64,000 bases of DNA, from the NCBI GenBank assembly GCA_026399475.1, contig JAPLQY010000114.1, positions 45,412 through 109,411 of the forward strand, in the 5' to 3' direction. The stretch comes from Rhodocyclales bacterium (GTDB taxonomy: Bacteria; Pseudomonadota; Gammaproteobacteria; Burkholderiales; Rhodocyclaceae). Below the pieces are notes generated by a model. It was given only the letters and a program-made list of their open reading frames with translations. It had not been told where the DNA came from and did not search any database. The position numbers and the translations under genes were made by a program. Positions 48,498 to 57,695 of this stretch are shown one piece after another; the stretch's first letter is position 1, and the number at the start of each line of letters is the position of its first letter.

Positions 48498-50884
48498 TCA
48501 TTGTGCCGCAGAGCGGCCCTGAAGTATCAATTTGCGATCGCCCCTGCCCCAAAGCGGCAAATCGCGCAGAGCCACCCATGGCGCGACCAGGTCGCGATAC
48601 TGCGGCGCCAGAAAGAGTCCGGACTGCCCGCTGGAATGCATCACGCTGGAGTTCGCGGCGTCGCCGAGATCGTAGATCGCGCGCAGGCTGGCGGCGTGCT
48701 CGTTGAGATAGGGTTCCTTGCCCTTCAAATGATAACGGGCGACGTTGACCGTGTAGTTGTCGCCGCCGGTAGGGGCCCGCAGCTCGAACATGGGGGCAAT
48801 CTCCTTGACGTTGGAGAACGGCCGGTGCTCGGAACGCGCCTGATGCACCGCGCCCCACTGCCAGCGCGCGATGTCCGCGCCCAGGCGCTGCTGCAGTTCG
48901 TCGAGCGCACGATCCAGCGAACGGCTGATCAGCTGGTCGCAGGTTTCGACCGCCGGCGTGGTCTTGTCGTCGCACCACCAGGCATCGTTTCTTTCGAGGA
49001 CGCCTTCGAGCGCGGCGCGGAAATCACTGCGGCCCACCTGACGCAGATAGCTTTCATCGCCGCCCATCTCATCGGCGAATACCGCTCGCGCCATTTCCCT
49101 TGCCCAGGCAGCGAAGATCAGTGGCGCCGCATCGCCGGCGCGCATTTCGCCATCGAAAGCCGCCAGCCGCTGCATCGCCGCAGCGCCCAGCGCATGGGTC
49201 GGCTTGGCCTTTCGCAGATGGGGCAGCAGACGTTGCGCGGCGAGCGAAAGTACGTCGCCCTGGATCCGCCGCAGGCTTTCCTGGTCGTGCTTCGGCCGCG
49301 CCTCGAGCAGGGCTTGGATGCGCTGCTGGCGATAGGGCAATGCCCGGCGCTGGTGATACGGTGATTGGCGGTGGCGATCCAGCCGCGTGGCGGATCGATC
49401 TCGCGCGGCGTCCGCTGCGGATCGATAAAGCCGCTCCAGTCGTAGCGCGCCTCCCAGCCCGGTGCCGGCGCGACTCCACGCAGGTCGTTGTCGGCACGGC
49501 GCAGCGGCACACGACCGGCGGCGATGAAGCCGATGTGGCCATCAACATCGGCCGCTACCATGTTCTGCATCGGCGCCACATGCTTTTCCGCCGCAGCGAT
49601 GAATTCCGCCACCGATGCGGCGCGATTGACCGCGAGCCCGGCATCGATGCCGCCGGCGTCGGCGTCCAGTGCCGTCCAGCGCAGGGCCAGCGCGTAGGCG
49701 GGCCCTGCTCCACCGCCCGTCAAGCCGGCGACAACGGCAGTCCCTGCATCCGAAATCACCGGTCCGTGGCGGGTGGCGCGCACCGTCAGCTTGACGTCGG
49801 CCTGGCCCTTGACGCGGATGGTTTCGTCGAAGGATTGAAATGCTGCCCAACCGTCCGGCGTGCGGTAGCGCGAAGCGTCGTCCGCCTTGATCTGCTCCAG
49901 ATAGACGTCCTGCACATCCGGGTTGGTGTTGGTGGCGCCCCAGGCGATGCGTTCGTTCTGCCCCAGCACCACGAAAGGAAAGCCGGGCATGGTCGCCCCC
50001 GCCACCTTGAAGCCCGGTGCTTCGAGGCGCGCGACATACCAGAGCGCCGGCGCCGTCAGCTTGAGATGCGGATCGTTGGCCAGCAGCGGCTTGCCCGATA
50101 CGGTATGAGAGCCGGCGACCACCCAGTTGTTGGAGCCGACGCCTTCGATGCCGGACTCGGGCGCATCGAGCAGCGCCTGCTTGCCCAAGTCCGGGCTGAG
50201 TTTCAATTCACGATACAGCGCGGCGTAGTCTCGCGTCGCCAGCGGCTTCTCGCCCGGATAAGGCGGCAGCAACTGGTTGATGCGCGCGACGGGCAGGGTC
50301 ATGGCCAGGCGCATGCGCAGCAGCTCGTTGGTCCAGTTGGCGCCGAGGTCCCAGGCCATCATGATGCCCCAGGCCAGCGTGTCTTCCGGCGTCCACGGTT
50401 CGGGCTGCAGGCCAAGGATCAGGAACTCGGGCGGCCGCGCGCGCAAATGGCTTTCGATGAAGGCGTTGATGCCCGCTGTATAGGCCAGCACCGCAGCACG
50501 CGCGTCGCCCTGCGTCTGCACCCATTGCGCCGCGGCGGCGCGGCGCACGCCGAGCGCACGGAGGAACTTGTCATTATCCAGAGCGCCGGGGCCGAACGCT
50601 TCCGACAGTCGCCCGGCGCCGATGCGGCGGTGGTTGTCGAGCTGCCACAGGCGGTCCTGCGCATGAACGAAGCCGAGACCGAACAGAACTGCATCGCGGC
50701 TCGCGCCGCGCACCGTCGGAATCCCCGCCGCGTCGCGTTCGATGCTGACTTCGCCGGCCAGCCCGGCAACCTCCAACCTGCCCTCCGTCACCGGGGCCAC
50801 GCGCAACCACCAGAACACCGCGGCAGCAACCGCGGCGCGCAGCAATGTCAGCAGCGCCGCGGCGATGCGTGGCATCCAGACCAT
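48498..50884 (-). pseudogene. Penicillin acylase family (Ntn hydrolase), frameshifted
   Basis: The N-terminal part (down to about 49355) includes a membrane anchor/signal, the alpha-subunit region (FVHAQDRLWQLD), and the beta-subunit start with nucleophile serine in EGVGSNNWVVAGS. It runs to RGWIATANHRI. The rest (LPYRQQRIQALLEARPKHDQ onward, 48498-49340) continues in another frame. Roughly eight residues normally found between these blocks are missing, so this is a small deletion plus frame change. Family members hydrolyse amides such as N-acyl homoserine lactones or beta-lactams. The junction coincides with a degenerate match to the interspersed repeat. Sequencing error cannot be excluded. 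Confidence 0.82.
49345..49361 (+). repeat. Degenerate repeat match at the penicillin-acylase frameshift
   Basis: CGGCGCTGGTGATACGG matches the repeat core CGGCGCTGGCGGTACGG at 15 of 17 positions. The right part also encodes the conserved NHRI motif in antisense, so similarity there may be coincidental. Confidence 0.3.
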
Positions 50885-50896
50885 GGGTGTCCGCCT

Positions 50897-52534
50897 CTAC
50901 TCGAAGGAGAGAGTCGACTTGGCCTTCTGGCGCAGCACGAATTTCTGGATCTTGCCCGTCGAGGTTTTCGGCAGGGCTTCGAAAATGAAATGCTTGGGCA
51001 CCTTGAAGCGCGCCATGCGCTGGCGGCAGAACTCGGTCAGTTCCTCGGCAGTCACCTCGGCGCCTTCGCGCAACTCGATGAAGGCACAGGGCACTTCGCC
51101 CCATTTCGCATCGGGCGTCGCGACCACGGCTGCGCCCATCACCGCCGGATGGCGATACAGCGTGTCCTCGACCTCGATCGAGGAGATGTTCTCGCCGCCG
51201 GAAATGATCACGTCCTTGCTGCGATCCTTGATCTTGATGTAGCCGTCGGGCTGCATCACGGCCAGATCGCCGGTGTGGTACCAGCCGCCCTGAAACGCCT
51301 CGGCCGTCGCCTGCGGATTCTTCAGGTAGCCCTTCATCACGATGTTGCCGCGGAACATGATCTCGCCCATGGTCTGGTCGTCCCAGGGCACCGGCTGCAT
51401 GGTTTCCGGGTCCATCACCGTGACGCCTTCCTGGCAGTGGTAACGCACGCCTTGGCGGCCGTTGAGGCGCACCTGCTCGTCCAGCGGCAGTTCCAGCCAG
51501 TCCTCGTGCTTGGCGCAGACGGCCGCGGGACCATAGGTTTCGGTCAGGCCATAGACGTGGGTGATGTTGAAGCCGATCTGGCCCATGCCTTCGATCACGG
51601 CCGCCGGTGGGGGTGCGGCGGCCACCAGCGCCGACACCTTGTGGTTGATGCCCTCGCGCCATGCCGCGGGCGCGCTGATCAGCATCGAATGCACGATGGG
51701 CGCACCGCAGTAATGGCTGACCTTGTGTTCGCGGATGGCATCGAGAATCAGCTTGGGATCGACGCGGCGCAAGCAGACATTGGTGCCGGAATTGGCCGCC
51801 ACGGTCCACGGAAAGCACCAGCCGTTGCAGTGGAACATCGGCAGCGTCCACAGATACACCGATTGCGGCGGCATGCCCCAGGAGACGATGTTGGACAGCG
51901 CGTTGAGATAGGCGCCGCGGTGGTGATAGACCACGCCCTTGGGGTTGCCGGTGGTGCCCGAGGTGTAGTTCAGCGAAATCGCCTCCCATTCGTCCGCCGG
52001 CGTCTTCCAGGCGTAATCGGGATTGCCGCCGGCGAGGAAGCTCTCGTAGTCGATGCTGCCGACGCGCTCGCCGGGGCCGGTGTACTCGGGATCATCGACA
52101 TCGATGACGAGTATCTTGCGCCCAAGTTCCGCCAGGGCCTTCTTCACCATCGGCGAATACTCGCGGTCGGTGATCAGCACCCTGGCCTCGCCGTGGTTGA
52201 GCATGAAGGCAATCGACTCGGCATCGAGACGCGTGTTCATCGTGTTGAGCACGGCGCCGCACATCGGCACGCCGAAGTGGCATTCGAACATCTCCGGCGT
52301 GTTGTTGAGCATCGCCGCCACCGTATCGCCAACGCCGACTCCTTGGGCCGCCAGCGCGGACGCCAGGCGACGGCTGCGCTCGTAGGCCTGGCCCCAGGTA
52401 TAGCGGCGCTGGCCGTGTATCGTCGCCACACGCCCGGGATAGATGTAAGCCGAACGTTCGATGAAGGTGAGCGGCGTCAGCGGTACGTAGTTGGCCGGAT
52501 TCTTGTCCAGTCCGGTAGCGTAAGGATTGCTCAT
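50897..52534 (-). CDS. Acyl-CoA synthetase (AMP-forming, AlkK-like)
   Basis: 545 residues. ANL-family ligase: P-loop NYTSGTTGNPKGVVYHHRG, LPMFHCNGWCFPW, YGLTETYGPAAV, GWYHTGDLA and the C-terminal catalytic lysine in KTSTGKIQKF. It resembles medium-chain/3-methylmercaptopropionyl-type acyl-CoA ligases (DmdB/AlkK group). The start at 52534 has GGAGGG 7 nt upstream; a TTG upstream is rejected. The gene lies 12 nt before the broken penicillin acylase and 24 nt after the lipoprotein gene, probably in one transcript with the Mla-type genes. Confidence 0.92.
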   Translation of the reverse strand: MSNPYATGLDKNPANYVPLTPLTFIERSAYIYPGRVATIHGQRRYTWGQAYERSRRLASALAAQGVGVGDTVAAMLNNTPEMFECHFGVPMCGAVLNTMNTRLDAESIAFMLNHGEARVLITDREYSPMVKKALAELGRKILVIDVDDPEYTGPGERVGSIDYESFLAGGNPDYAWKTPADEWEAISLNYTSGTTGNPKGVVYHHRGAYLNALSNIVSWGMPPQSVYLWTLPMFHCNGWCFPWTVAANSGTNVCLRRVDPKLILDAIREHKVSHYCGAPIVHSMLISAPAAWREGINHKVSALVAAAPPPAAVIEGMGQIGFNITHVYGLTETYGPAAVCAKHEDWLELPLDEQVRLNGRQGVRYHCQEGVTVMDPETMQPVPWDDQTMGEIMFRGNIVMKGYLKNPQATAEAFQGGWYHTGDLAVMQPDGYIKIKDRSKDVIISGGENISSIEVEDTLYRHPAVMGAAVVATPDAKWGEVPCAFIELREGAEVTAEELTEFCRQRMARFKVPKHFIFEALPKTSTGKIQKFVLRQKAKSTLSFE

Positions 52535-52558
52535 GAAACGTCCCTCCAAAAGTGCTTA

Positions 52559-53176
52559 TTAAGTGCGGCAACGCTCAACAATAGCAGGCTTCTCGCGGAC
52601 AACTTCGTCGAACCAGCCACCGATATCGGCGGCCAGCACCTGCACCGCGTCGCGCGCGGCTGCCACCCCTCCTCGCGCATCGGCGGTCGGCGCCGGCTTG
52701 TGGATCAGGAAGGCCTTTCTGGAAAGTATTTCGGCGCCCCGCATGGGAGTCAACAGCGCGCGCACTTCGAGGATTGTCTGGCTCTTTTGCGGCTCGTCGA
52801 AGCGCTGTTCCAGTTCCTCCAGAGTGACTTGCAGACGGCAGCCGCTGCCGTTGAAATCGGCCTGGCCGAAGACGATGCGGCGCTTCAGGAAGGCTTCGAG
52901 CAACTCCGCCGGAGGCGCGGCCCAGCGACTTTCCGTAAAGCTCTGGCGGCGCAGGGGCTCGGCATAAGCGAGACGAAAATGCATGGCTGGTCCGGAGAGC
53001 CACGAAGCGGCCTGCACATCGACCGCCGCAATCGGGACGCGCGATACGGGCCCCGCCTCCGTCACTTTGGCGGGCAGATTTCCGAAATCGTAGCGGGCGG
53101 CCTCGGTGGTCCGCACATTGCTGCCGCACGCGGCCAACAGCAGGCCCGCAAGAATTGCGATTGGCCACTTGCTCAT
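52559..53176 (-). CDS. ABC-type transport auxiliary lipoprotein (PqiC/DUF330-like)
   Basis: 205 residues. A lipoprotein signal peptide ends in lipobox LLAAC (Cys17). The mature part matches the ABC_trans_aux domain found with MCE/MlaD systems (RYDFGNLP, ... SWLSGPAMHFRLAY, CRLQVTLEELEQRF). It probably sits in the outer membrane and receives or delivers lipid for the MlaD complex, as PqiC does. It overlaps mlaD by 4 nt and ends the transport operon. MlaA and MlaC are not present in the window. Confidence 0.83.
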   Translation of the reverse strand: MSKWPIAILAGLLLAACGSNVRTTEAARYDFGNLPAKVTEAGPVSRVPIAAVDVQAASWLSGPAMHFRLAYAEPLRRQSFTESRWAAPPAELLEAFLKRRIVFGQADFNGSGCRLQVTLEELEQRFDEPQKSQTILEVRALLTPMRGAEILSRKAFLIHKPAPTADARGGVAAARDAVQVLAADIGGWFDEVVREKPAIVERCRT

Positions 53177-54120
53177 CGTTCCCCTCCCTGTTTGATCGGT
53201 GCAGAAAAACCGGCCTCGCCGGGGCCGGGTGCGGCTGTCCCGCGGCCGAAAATCAACATCTGCGGGTTGCTTTCAAGCCCGTCGAGCACGCGTGAAAGCT
53301 GACGCGAATTGGTCGCCAACTCGCGCATCAGGGCATTGGCGCGCGGCAGCATGCCCGTCGTCAGTTCATCGCCGGCACTGCTCGTCAGTTGATCGAAGCG
53401 GCGCGACAGGACGCTCATCGACTTCACCAGTTCGCGCATTTCGGCGGTCAGCGGCGCGCTCTCACCCGCCGTCTTTTCGACATGCGCCAGGATCTGCCGC
53501 AAGTTGCGCATGTTGCTCTCGGAAAGCGCCTCGCGCACCGAGGCCAGAATGACCGGCATCTCGCGCAGGCCGTCGGATGCCGCAGCCACATTCTCCAGCG
53601 TGCGCGAGAGATTCTGCACGTTCTTCTCGTCCAGCACCTTGCCCAGGCGCAGGGAGGCGGTGCTTATCTGATCGACGATGACGCCCGCCTTTTCGCCAAG
53701 CGTGTCGAACAGCGTCGGCCGCAGCGCAATGCGCGCCGGCTCGCCGTCTTTGCCCACCAGCGGCTCGTTCGATGTCCCGTCGTCTTCGATCTGCACGTAG
53801 GCCAGACCGGTAACGCCCTGGTAGCCGAGTTGCGCAGTGCTGCCCCGGGTCAGCTTGAAGCGGTTGTCGACGTTGATGCGCACCAGGATGATTCGCGGAT
53901 CTGCTTCGTCCGGCTCGATGGCGGCCACCTTGCCGGCACGAATGCCGCGATAGCGCACCTGCGCCTGGGCATTGAGCCCGGTCACGTTGCGCCGCGTTTC
54001 CAGGATGTAGGTCGTCGTCGACTCATCGCTCTGCCCCAGCCACCAGATGGCTACGGTTGCGGCAATGGCGAACAGGATCGTGAAGATGCCGGCGGCCAGT
54101 GCGTGGGACTTGTTTTCCAT
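53173..54120 (-). CDS. mlaD: MCE-domain lipid transport protein (MlaD-like)
   Basis: 315 residues. One N-terminal membrane helix (about 8-28), an MCE domain (about 40-120; RRNVTGLNAQAQVRYRGIRA, shown in part, GKVAAIEPD, GVTGLAYVQIED), then a long helical region of about 180 residues. This long tail is typical of MlaD-type proteins that form a hexameric lipid conduit but longer than E. coli MlaD (183 residues total). It lies 12 nt after mlaF and overlaps the lipoprotein gene. It bridges the MlaEF pump and the periplasm. Confidence 0.9.
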   Translation of the reverse strand: MENKSHALAAGIFTILFAIAATVAIWWLGQSDESTTTYILETRRNVTGLNAQAQVRYRGIRAGKVAAIEPDEADPRIILVRINVDNRFKLTRGSTAQLGYQGVTGLAYVQIEDDGTSNEPLVGKDGEPARIALRPTLFDTLGEKAGVIVDQISTASLRLGKVLDEKNVQNLSRTLENVAAASDGLREMPVILASVREALSESNMRNLRQILAHVEKTAGESAPLTAEMRELVKSMSVLSRRFDQLTSSAGDELTTGMLPRANALMRELATNSRQLSRVLDGLESNPQMLIFGRGTAAPGPGEAGFSAPIKQGGER

Positions 54121-54132
54121 GGGTTGGCGCTC

Positions 54133-54933
54133 TCAATGTTGCGCGGCCACGAGCCCTGAATTCTGCAGGGCCCGCACGCTGCGCTCGGAAAGGAAGAAGT
54201 TGCGGATGAAGGGATGGTCGATTTGAATGATTTCGTCCGTTGTGCCATAGGCGAGGATGTGCTGCTCGGCCAGTACGGCGACGCGCGTGGACAGTGCCGC
54301 CAGCGTATCGAGGTCGTGCGTGACCAGCATTACGGTGAGGCCGAGTTCCTGGCCCAGCATGCGAATCAGTCGCACGAAGCTGTCGGAACGGTCCGGATCG
54401 AGCCCGGCGGTCGGCTCGTCGAGCAGCAGCAGCTCCGGCTCGAGCGCAAGCGCACGCGCCAGTGCGACACGCTTGATCATGCCGCCGGAAAGCTCGGCCG
54501 GCATCAGCTTGGCATGACGCGGCAGCAGTTCGACCATGGACAGTTTGAGCATCACCAGATCGTGAATGGCCCCCTCGTCGTAACGCTTCAGTTCGCGCAG
54601 GGGGAAAGCAATGTTGTCGAACACGTTGAATGCCGAAAAAAGCGCCCCCTGCTGGAACAACACACCAAAGCGCTGCCGCAACGCGCGTTCGCGTGCCATG
54701 CCGCCGCCGAACAAGGACTCGCCGAAGATTTCGATGCTGCCGCCGGTCGGCAGAAGCAGCCCGACGACCATGCGCAGCAGCGTTGTCTTGCCGCTGCCCG
54801 AACCGCCCACCAGCGAAACCAGTTCGCCGCGCTGAATGTCGAGGTCGAGCCCCTTGTGTATCCACACCTCGCCGAAGCGGGTGGAGAGATCGCGGATGCG
54901 GATGACCGGGGTCGTCATATCGGCGGAACTCAT
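54133..54933 (-). CDS. mlaF: Lipid-transport ABC ATP-binding protein (MlaF-like)
   Basis: 266 residues. Walker A GGSGSGKTTLL, Q-loop FQQGALFSAFNVFDN, signature LSGGMIKRVALARAL, Walker B LLLLDEPTAGLDP and switch VTHDLDTL. The LSGGM signature and the LFS-F motif are characteristic of MlaF/MkL-type ATPases. It powers phospholipid movement with MlaE. Its ATG overlaps the mlaE stop by 4 nt. Confidence 0.93.
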   Translation of the reverse strand: MSSADMTTPVIRIRDLSTRFGEVWIHKGLDLDIQRGELVSLVGGSGSGKTTLLRMVVGLLLPTGGSIEIFGESLFGGGMARERALRQRFGVLFQQGALFSAFNVFDNIAFPLRELKRYDEGAIHDLVMLKLSMVELLPRHAKLMPAELSGGMIKRVALARALALEPELLLLDEPTAGLDPDRSDSFVRLIRMLGQELGLTVMLVTHDLDTLAALSTRVAVLAEQHILAYGTTDEIIQIDHPFIRNFFLSERSVRALQNSGLVAAQH

Positions 54934-56048
54934 GACGGCAAACCAATGCTGCGCGTGGCGATGGCAAACAAAGCGTCAAGGATGATGACCACCGTGATCG
55001 CCGAGACCACCGACGCCGTCGTATTGCTCGACAGGCTCTCGGTGTTGGGCCGCACCCTGAGGCCGAAATGGCAGGCCACCAGGGCAATGAAGGCGCCAAA
55101 AACCGCGCCCTTCACCAGCCCGATCCACAAGTTCGCCGCCGGCACGACGCGCGGCAAGGTCTGAAAGAAGAACCCGTAGGAAATGTCGAGCTGCACTTGC
55201 GCCGAAACCATGCCGCCGATCAGCGCGATCGCCGTGCTCCACAAGACCAGCAGCGGCAAGGCAATGGTCAGTGCCACCACCTTGGGGAAGACCAGCCGCA
55301 GCCCGCGCGGCACGCCCATCGTCGCCAGCGCGTCGATCTCCTCGGTAACGCGCATCACGCCCAGTTGCGCCGTCATCGCAGAACCGGATCGCCCCGCGAC
55401 CAGGATCGCGACCAGCACCGGCCCGAGTTCCCGCACGATGCCGAGGCCGATGATATTCACGATGAAGATGTCCGCCCCGAACTGTTTGAGTTGCAGGGCC
55501 GACAGGTAGGAAAGCACGACACCGATGAGAAAGCCGACCAGGGCGGTGACCGGCATTGCGCGCACCCCGCTCTTGTAAAGATTGGCCGAAATTTCGCGGC
55601 TTGGCAAGTCGGCCGGATTGCGCAGGACATGCGCGAGATTGAGTCCGAATTGCCCGACGAGGGCGACAAAATCCACCAAGTGGCGGCCGACGCCGATCGC
55701 AGCGGTGCCGATCACCATCACGCCATGCAGAGGTGAGATCGGTACCAGAGCCGCGCGCGGCTCGCGATCGGCCGCATCGATGCGTTCGAAGACGCGCCAG
55801 TGTTCCGGCTTGATCGACAGTTGGGCCGGCATGGCCCGGCCCCAGGCGCGCCAAAGCAATATGGCGCCGGCACTGTCGATCGCTTCCAGGTTCAGGCAGT
55901 CCCAAGTGCTGGCCGGATCAGCGACGCGACTCAGTTCATCCTCAAGGCCCGCAACGAGCTGCGAGGTGGTCGCCAGCGTCCACCGCCCGGAAAGCCTGAC
56001 GACGCGTCCGCCTTCGCGAACGATCACTTCAATGCGCGCGACGGACAT
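54930..56048 (-). CDS. mlaE: Lipid-transport ABC permease with N-terminal STAS domain (MlaB-MlaE-like fusion)
   Basis: 372 residues, about 110 longer than E. coli MlaE. Residues 1-95 look like a STAS domain (VVRLSGRWTLATTSQLVAGL; NLEAIDSAGAILLWRAWG) equivalent to MlaB. Residues 115-372 are the MlaE permease (VGFLIGVVLSYLSALQLKQF, GLGIVRELGPVLVAILVAGR, EIDALATMGVPRG). Fusion of the regulatory STAS to the permease is known from other MlaE homologues. First gene of the mlaE-mlaF-mlaD-lipoprotein run; 65 nt after ppx. Confidence 0.92.
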   Translation of the reverse strand: MSVARIEVIVREGGRVVRLSGRWTLATTSQLVAGLEDELSRVADPASTWDCLNLEAIDSAGAILLWRAWGRAMPAQLSIKPEHWRVFERIDAADREPRAALVPISPLHGVMVIGTAAIGVGRHLVDFVALVGQFGLNLAHVLRNPADLPSREISANLYKSGVRAMPVTALVGFLIGVVLSYLSALQLKQFGADIFIVNIIGLGIVRELGPVLVAILVAGRSGSAMTAQLGVMRVTEEIDALATMGVPRGLRLVFPKVVALTIALPLLVLWSTAIALIGGMVSAQVQLDISYGFFFQTLPRVVPAANLWIGLVKGAVFGAFIALVACHFGLRVRPNTESLSSNTTASVVSAITVVIILDALFAIATRSIGLPS

Positions 56049-56113
56049 CAGGCAGGTGCTTGCGCTGGCAGCAGGAGAGGATTTTGATTATAGCCACGTC
56101 ATGCACCGCGACA

Positions 56114-57598
56114 TCAGGCATCGCGATGAATCCGCAGTTCGCTGCCGATGCCGGACCACTGCTGCGCCTCGTCCTCCAGCGCCGCTGCCGTCAGAGGCAG
56201 GGCATCGAGGCCGTCAGCGCCCAGCCTCATCTGGAAGCCGTTGCGGGCGAGTGCCGCGGAACGCGGCGGCAGGGGCTGGTCGTCGCGCGATCGATGCAGC
56301 AGGACGGCGATTCGCAGACAGAAAATCAGCGTCCATTCCGGAGCCTCTCCGCGCAAGGGCTGGGCACGCTCCAGTTTGCCGCGATGCGCCAGCACCAGCC
56401 GCGACAGGCGTGCCTGATCGCGCCGGGAAAATCCCGGCATGTCGGCGTTGGCAAGGATGTAGGCGCTGTGTTTGTGATAACTCGAGTGCGCCACGGAAAT
56501 TCCGACCTCATGCAGGCGCGCGGCCCAGACCAGGAATTGCGCATCCGGGTGCCCCGCCACCTGGGTCTCGGGGACCATCTGATTGAGCAGCCCGAGAGCC
56601 GTATGGGCAACGCGCGCCGCCTGCCTCCGGTCCACTTCATAGCGTTGCATGAAGCGATTCACCGTCGCTTCGCGCAGGTCGTCATGGTGATAGCGGCCCA
56701 ACTGGTCGTAAAGCACGCCGAGACGCAAGGCACCTTCCGAAAAAATCATGCGCTCGAGGCCGAATTCCTTGAACACCGCAGACATGATCGCCAGGCCCCC
56801 GGGCAGTACGGGAATCCGGTCAGCGCGCAGACCCTGCAATTTCATGCGCGAGGCCTCGCCCGCATGCAGGAGTTCGTTGCGCAGCTTCTCCAGCCCCTCG
56901 CGGGTAACACCGTGATCAGAAAATCCGTTCAGCTCCAGCAAATCGACAATCGCCTTCGCCGTACCGGACGAGCCGATGGCCTCGTCCCATCCCGTTTCGC
57001 GATAGGCGTGGACGATCGTCTGCAACTCGCGCCGCGCCGCAAGCTCCGCCTCCTTGAACGAACGCTTGTCGACGCGCCCTTCCGGAAAGAAACGCAGGCT
57101 GTAGCTGACGCAGCCCATGTAGAGCGACTCGAGGTGGATCGGATCGATGTTCTGGCCGATGATGAATTCGGTGGAACCGCCGCCGATATCGACGACCAAT
57201 TGGCGTGTTTGCGGATTGGCCAGAGTGTGGGCCACTCCGAGATAGATCAGCCGTGCTTCTTCGCGCCCGGCAATCACTTCAATAGGAAAGCCCAGCGCGG
57301 CCTCGGCCTTCTCGAGGAACTGCGAGGCGTTCTTCGCCACGCGCAAGGTGTTGGTCGCCACCGCGCGCACCGCTCCCTGGTCGAAATCACGAAGGCGTTC
57401 GCCGAAACGAGACAAGGCTTCCGTGCCCCGCTGCTGGGCCGCAGCATCGAGCCGCTTGTCAGGAGTCAAGCCGGCAGCCAGTCTTACCGACTCCTTGAGT
57501 CCGTCCAGAGGGTAGATCTGGTTGGCTACAATCCGCCCCACCTGAAGGCGAAAGCTGTTGGAGCCGAGGTCCACCGCGGCGATCAGTTCGTAAGCCAT
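56114..57598 (-). CDS. ppx: Exopolyphosphatase (Ppx/GppA family)
   Basis: 494 residues. ASKHA-fold phosphatase: AAVDLGSNSFRLQVGR (phosphate loop 1), VVDIGGGSTEFIIG, and the C-terminal HD-like helical domain. It degrades polyphosphate and may also hydrolyse pppGpp. AGGAGG is 12 nt before the ATG. It is divergent from ppk across 97 nt, a shared regulatory region for making and degrading polyphosphate. Confidence 0.94.
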   Translation of the reverse strand: MAYELIAAVDLGSNSFRLQVGRIVANQIYPLDGLKESVRLAAGLTPDKRLDAAAQQRGTEALSRFGERLRDFDQGAVRAVATNTLRVAKNASQFLEKAEAALGFPIEVIAGREEARLIYLGVAHTLANPQTRQLVVDIGGGSTEFIIGQNIDPIHLESLYMGCVSYSLRFFPEGRVDKRSFKEAELAARRELQTIVHAYRETGWDEAIGSSGTAKAIVDLLELNGFSDHGVTREGLEKLRNELLHAGEASRMKLQGLRADRIPVLPGGLAIMSAVFKEFGLERMIFSEGALRLGVLYDQLGRYHHDDLREATVNRFMQRYEVDRRQAARVAHTALGLLNQMVPETQVAGHPDAQFLVWAARLHEVGISVAHSSYHKHSAYILANADMPGFSRRDQARLSRLVLAHRGKLERAQPLRGEAPEWTLIFCLRIAVLLHRSRDDQPLPPRSAALARNGFQMRLGADGLDALPLTAAALEDEAQQWSGIGSELRIHRDA

Positions 57599-57695
57599 CG
57601 CTGGATTCTACCTCCTGCTCCGGCTTTGATTCGTGTCATGATGCGGCAACAAAATCGACACATAATTATCCGTTTCGAATCATCCGAAAGCCCTC

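Noticed and set aside
51621..51650. Further copy of the interspersed repeat in the acyl-CoA synthetase gene
   Set aside because: The minus strand reads GTCGGCGCTGGTGG, but similarity stops there and the encoded VSALVAAA peptide is ordinary for the family.
57634..57668. Pho box upstream of ppk
   Set aside because: One TGTCAT half-site is present, but no second half-site at 11-bp spacing and the distance to the -10-like TAATTA is wrong.
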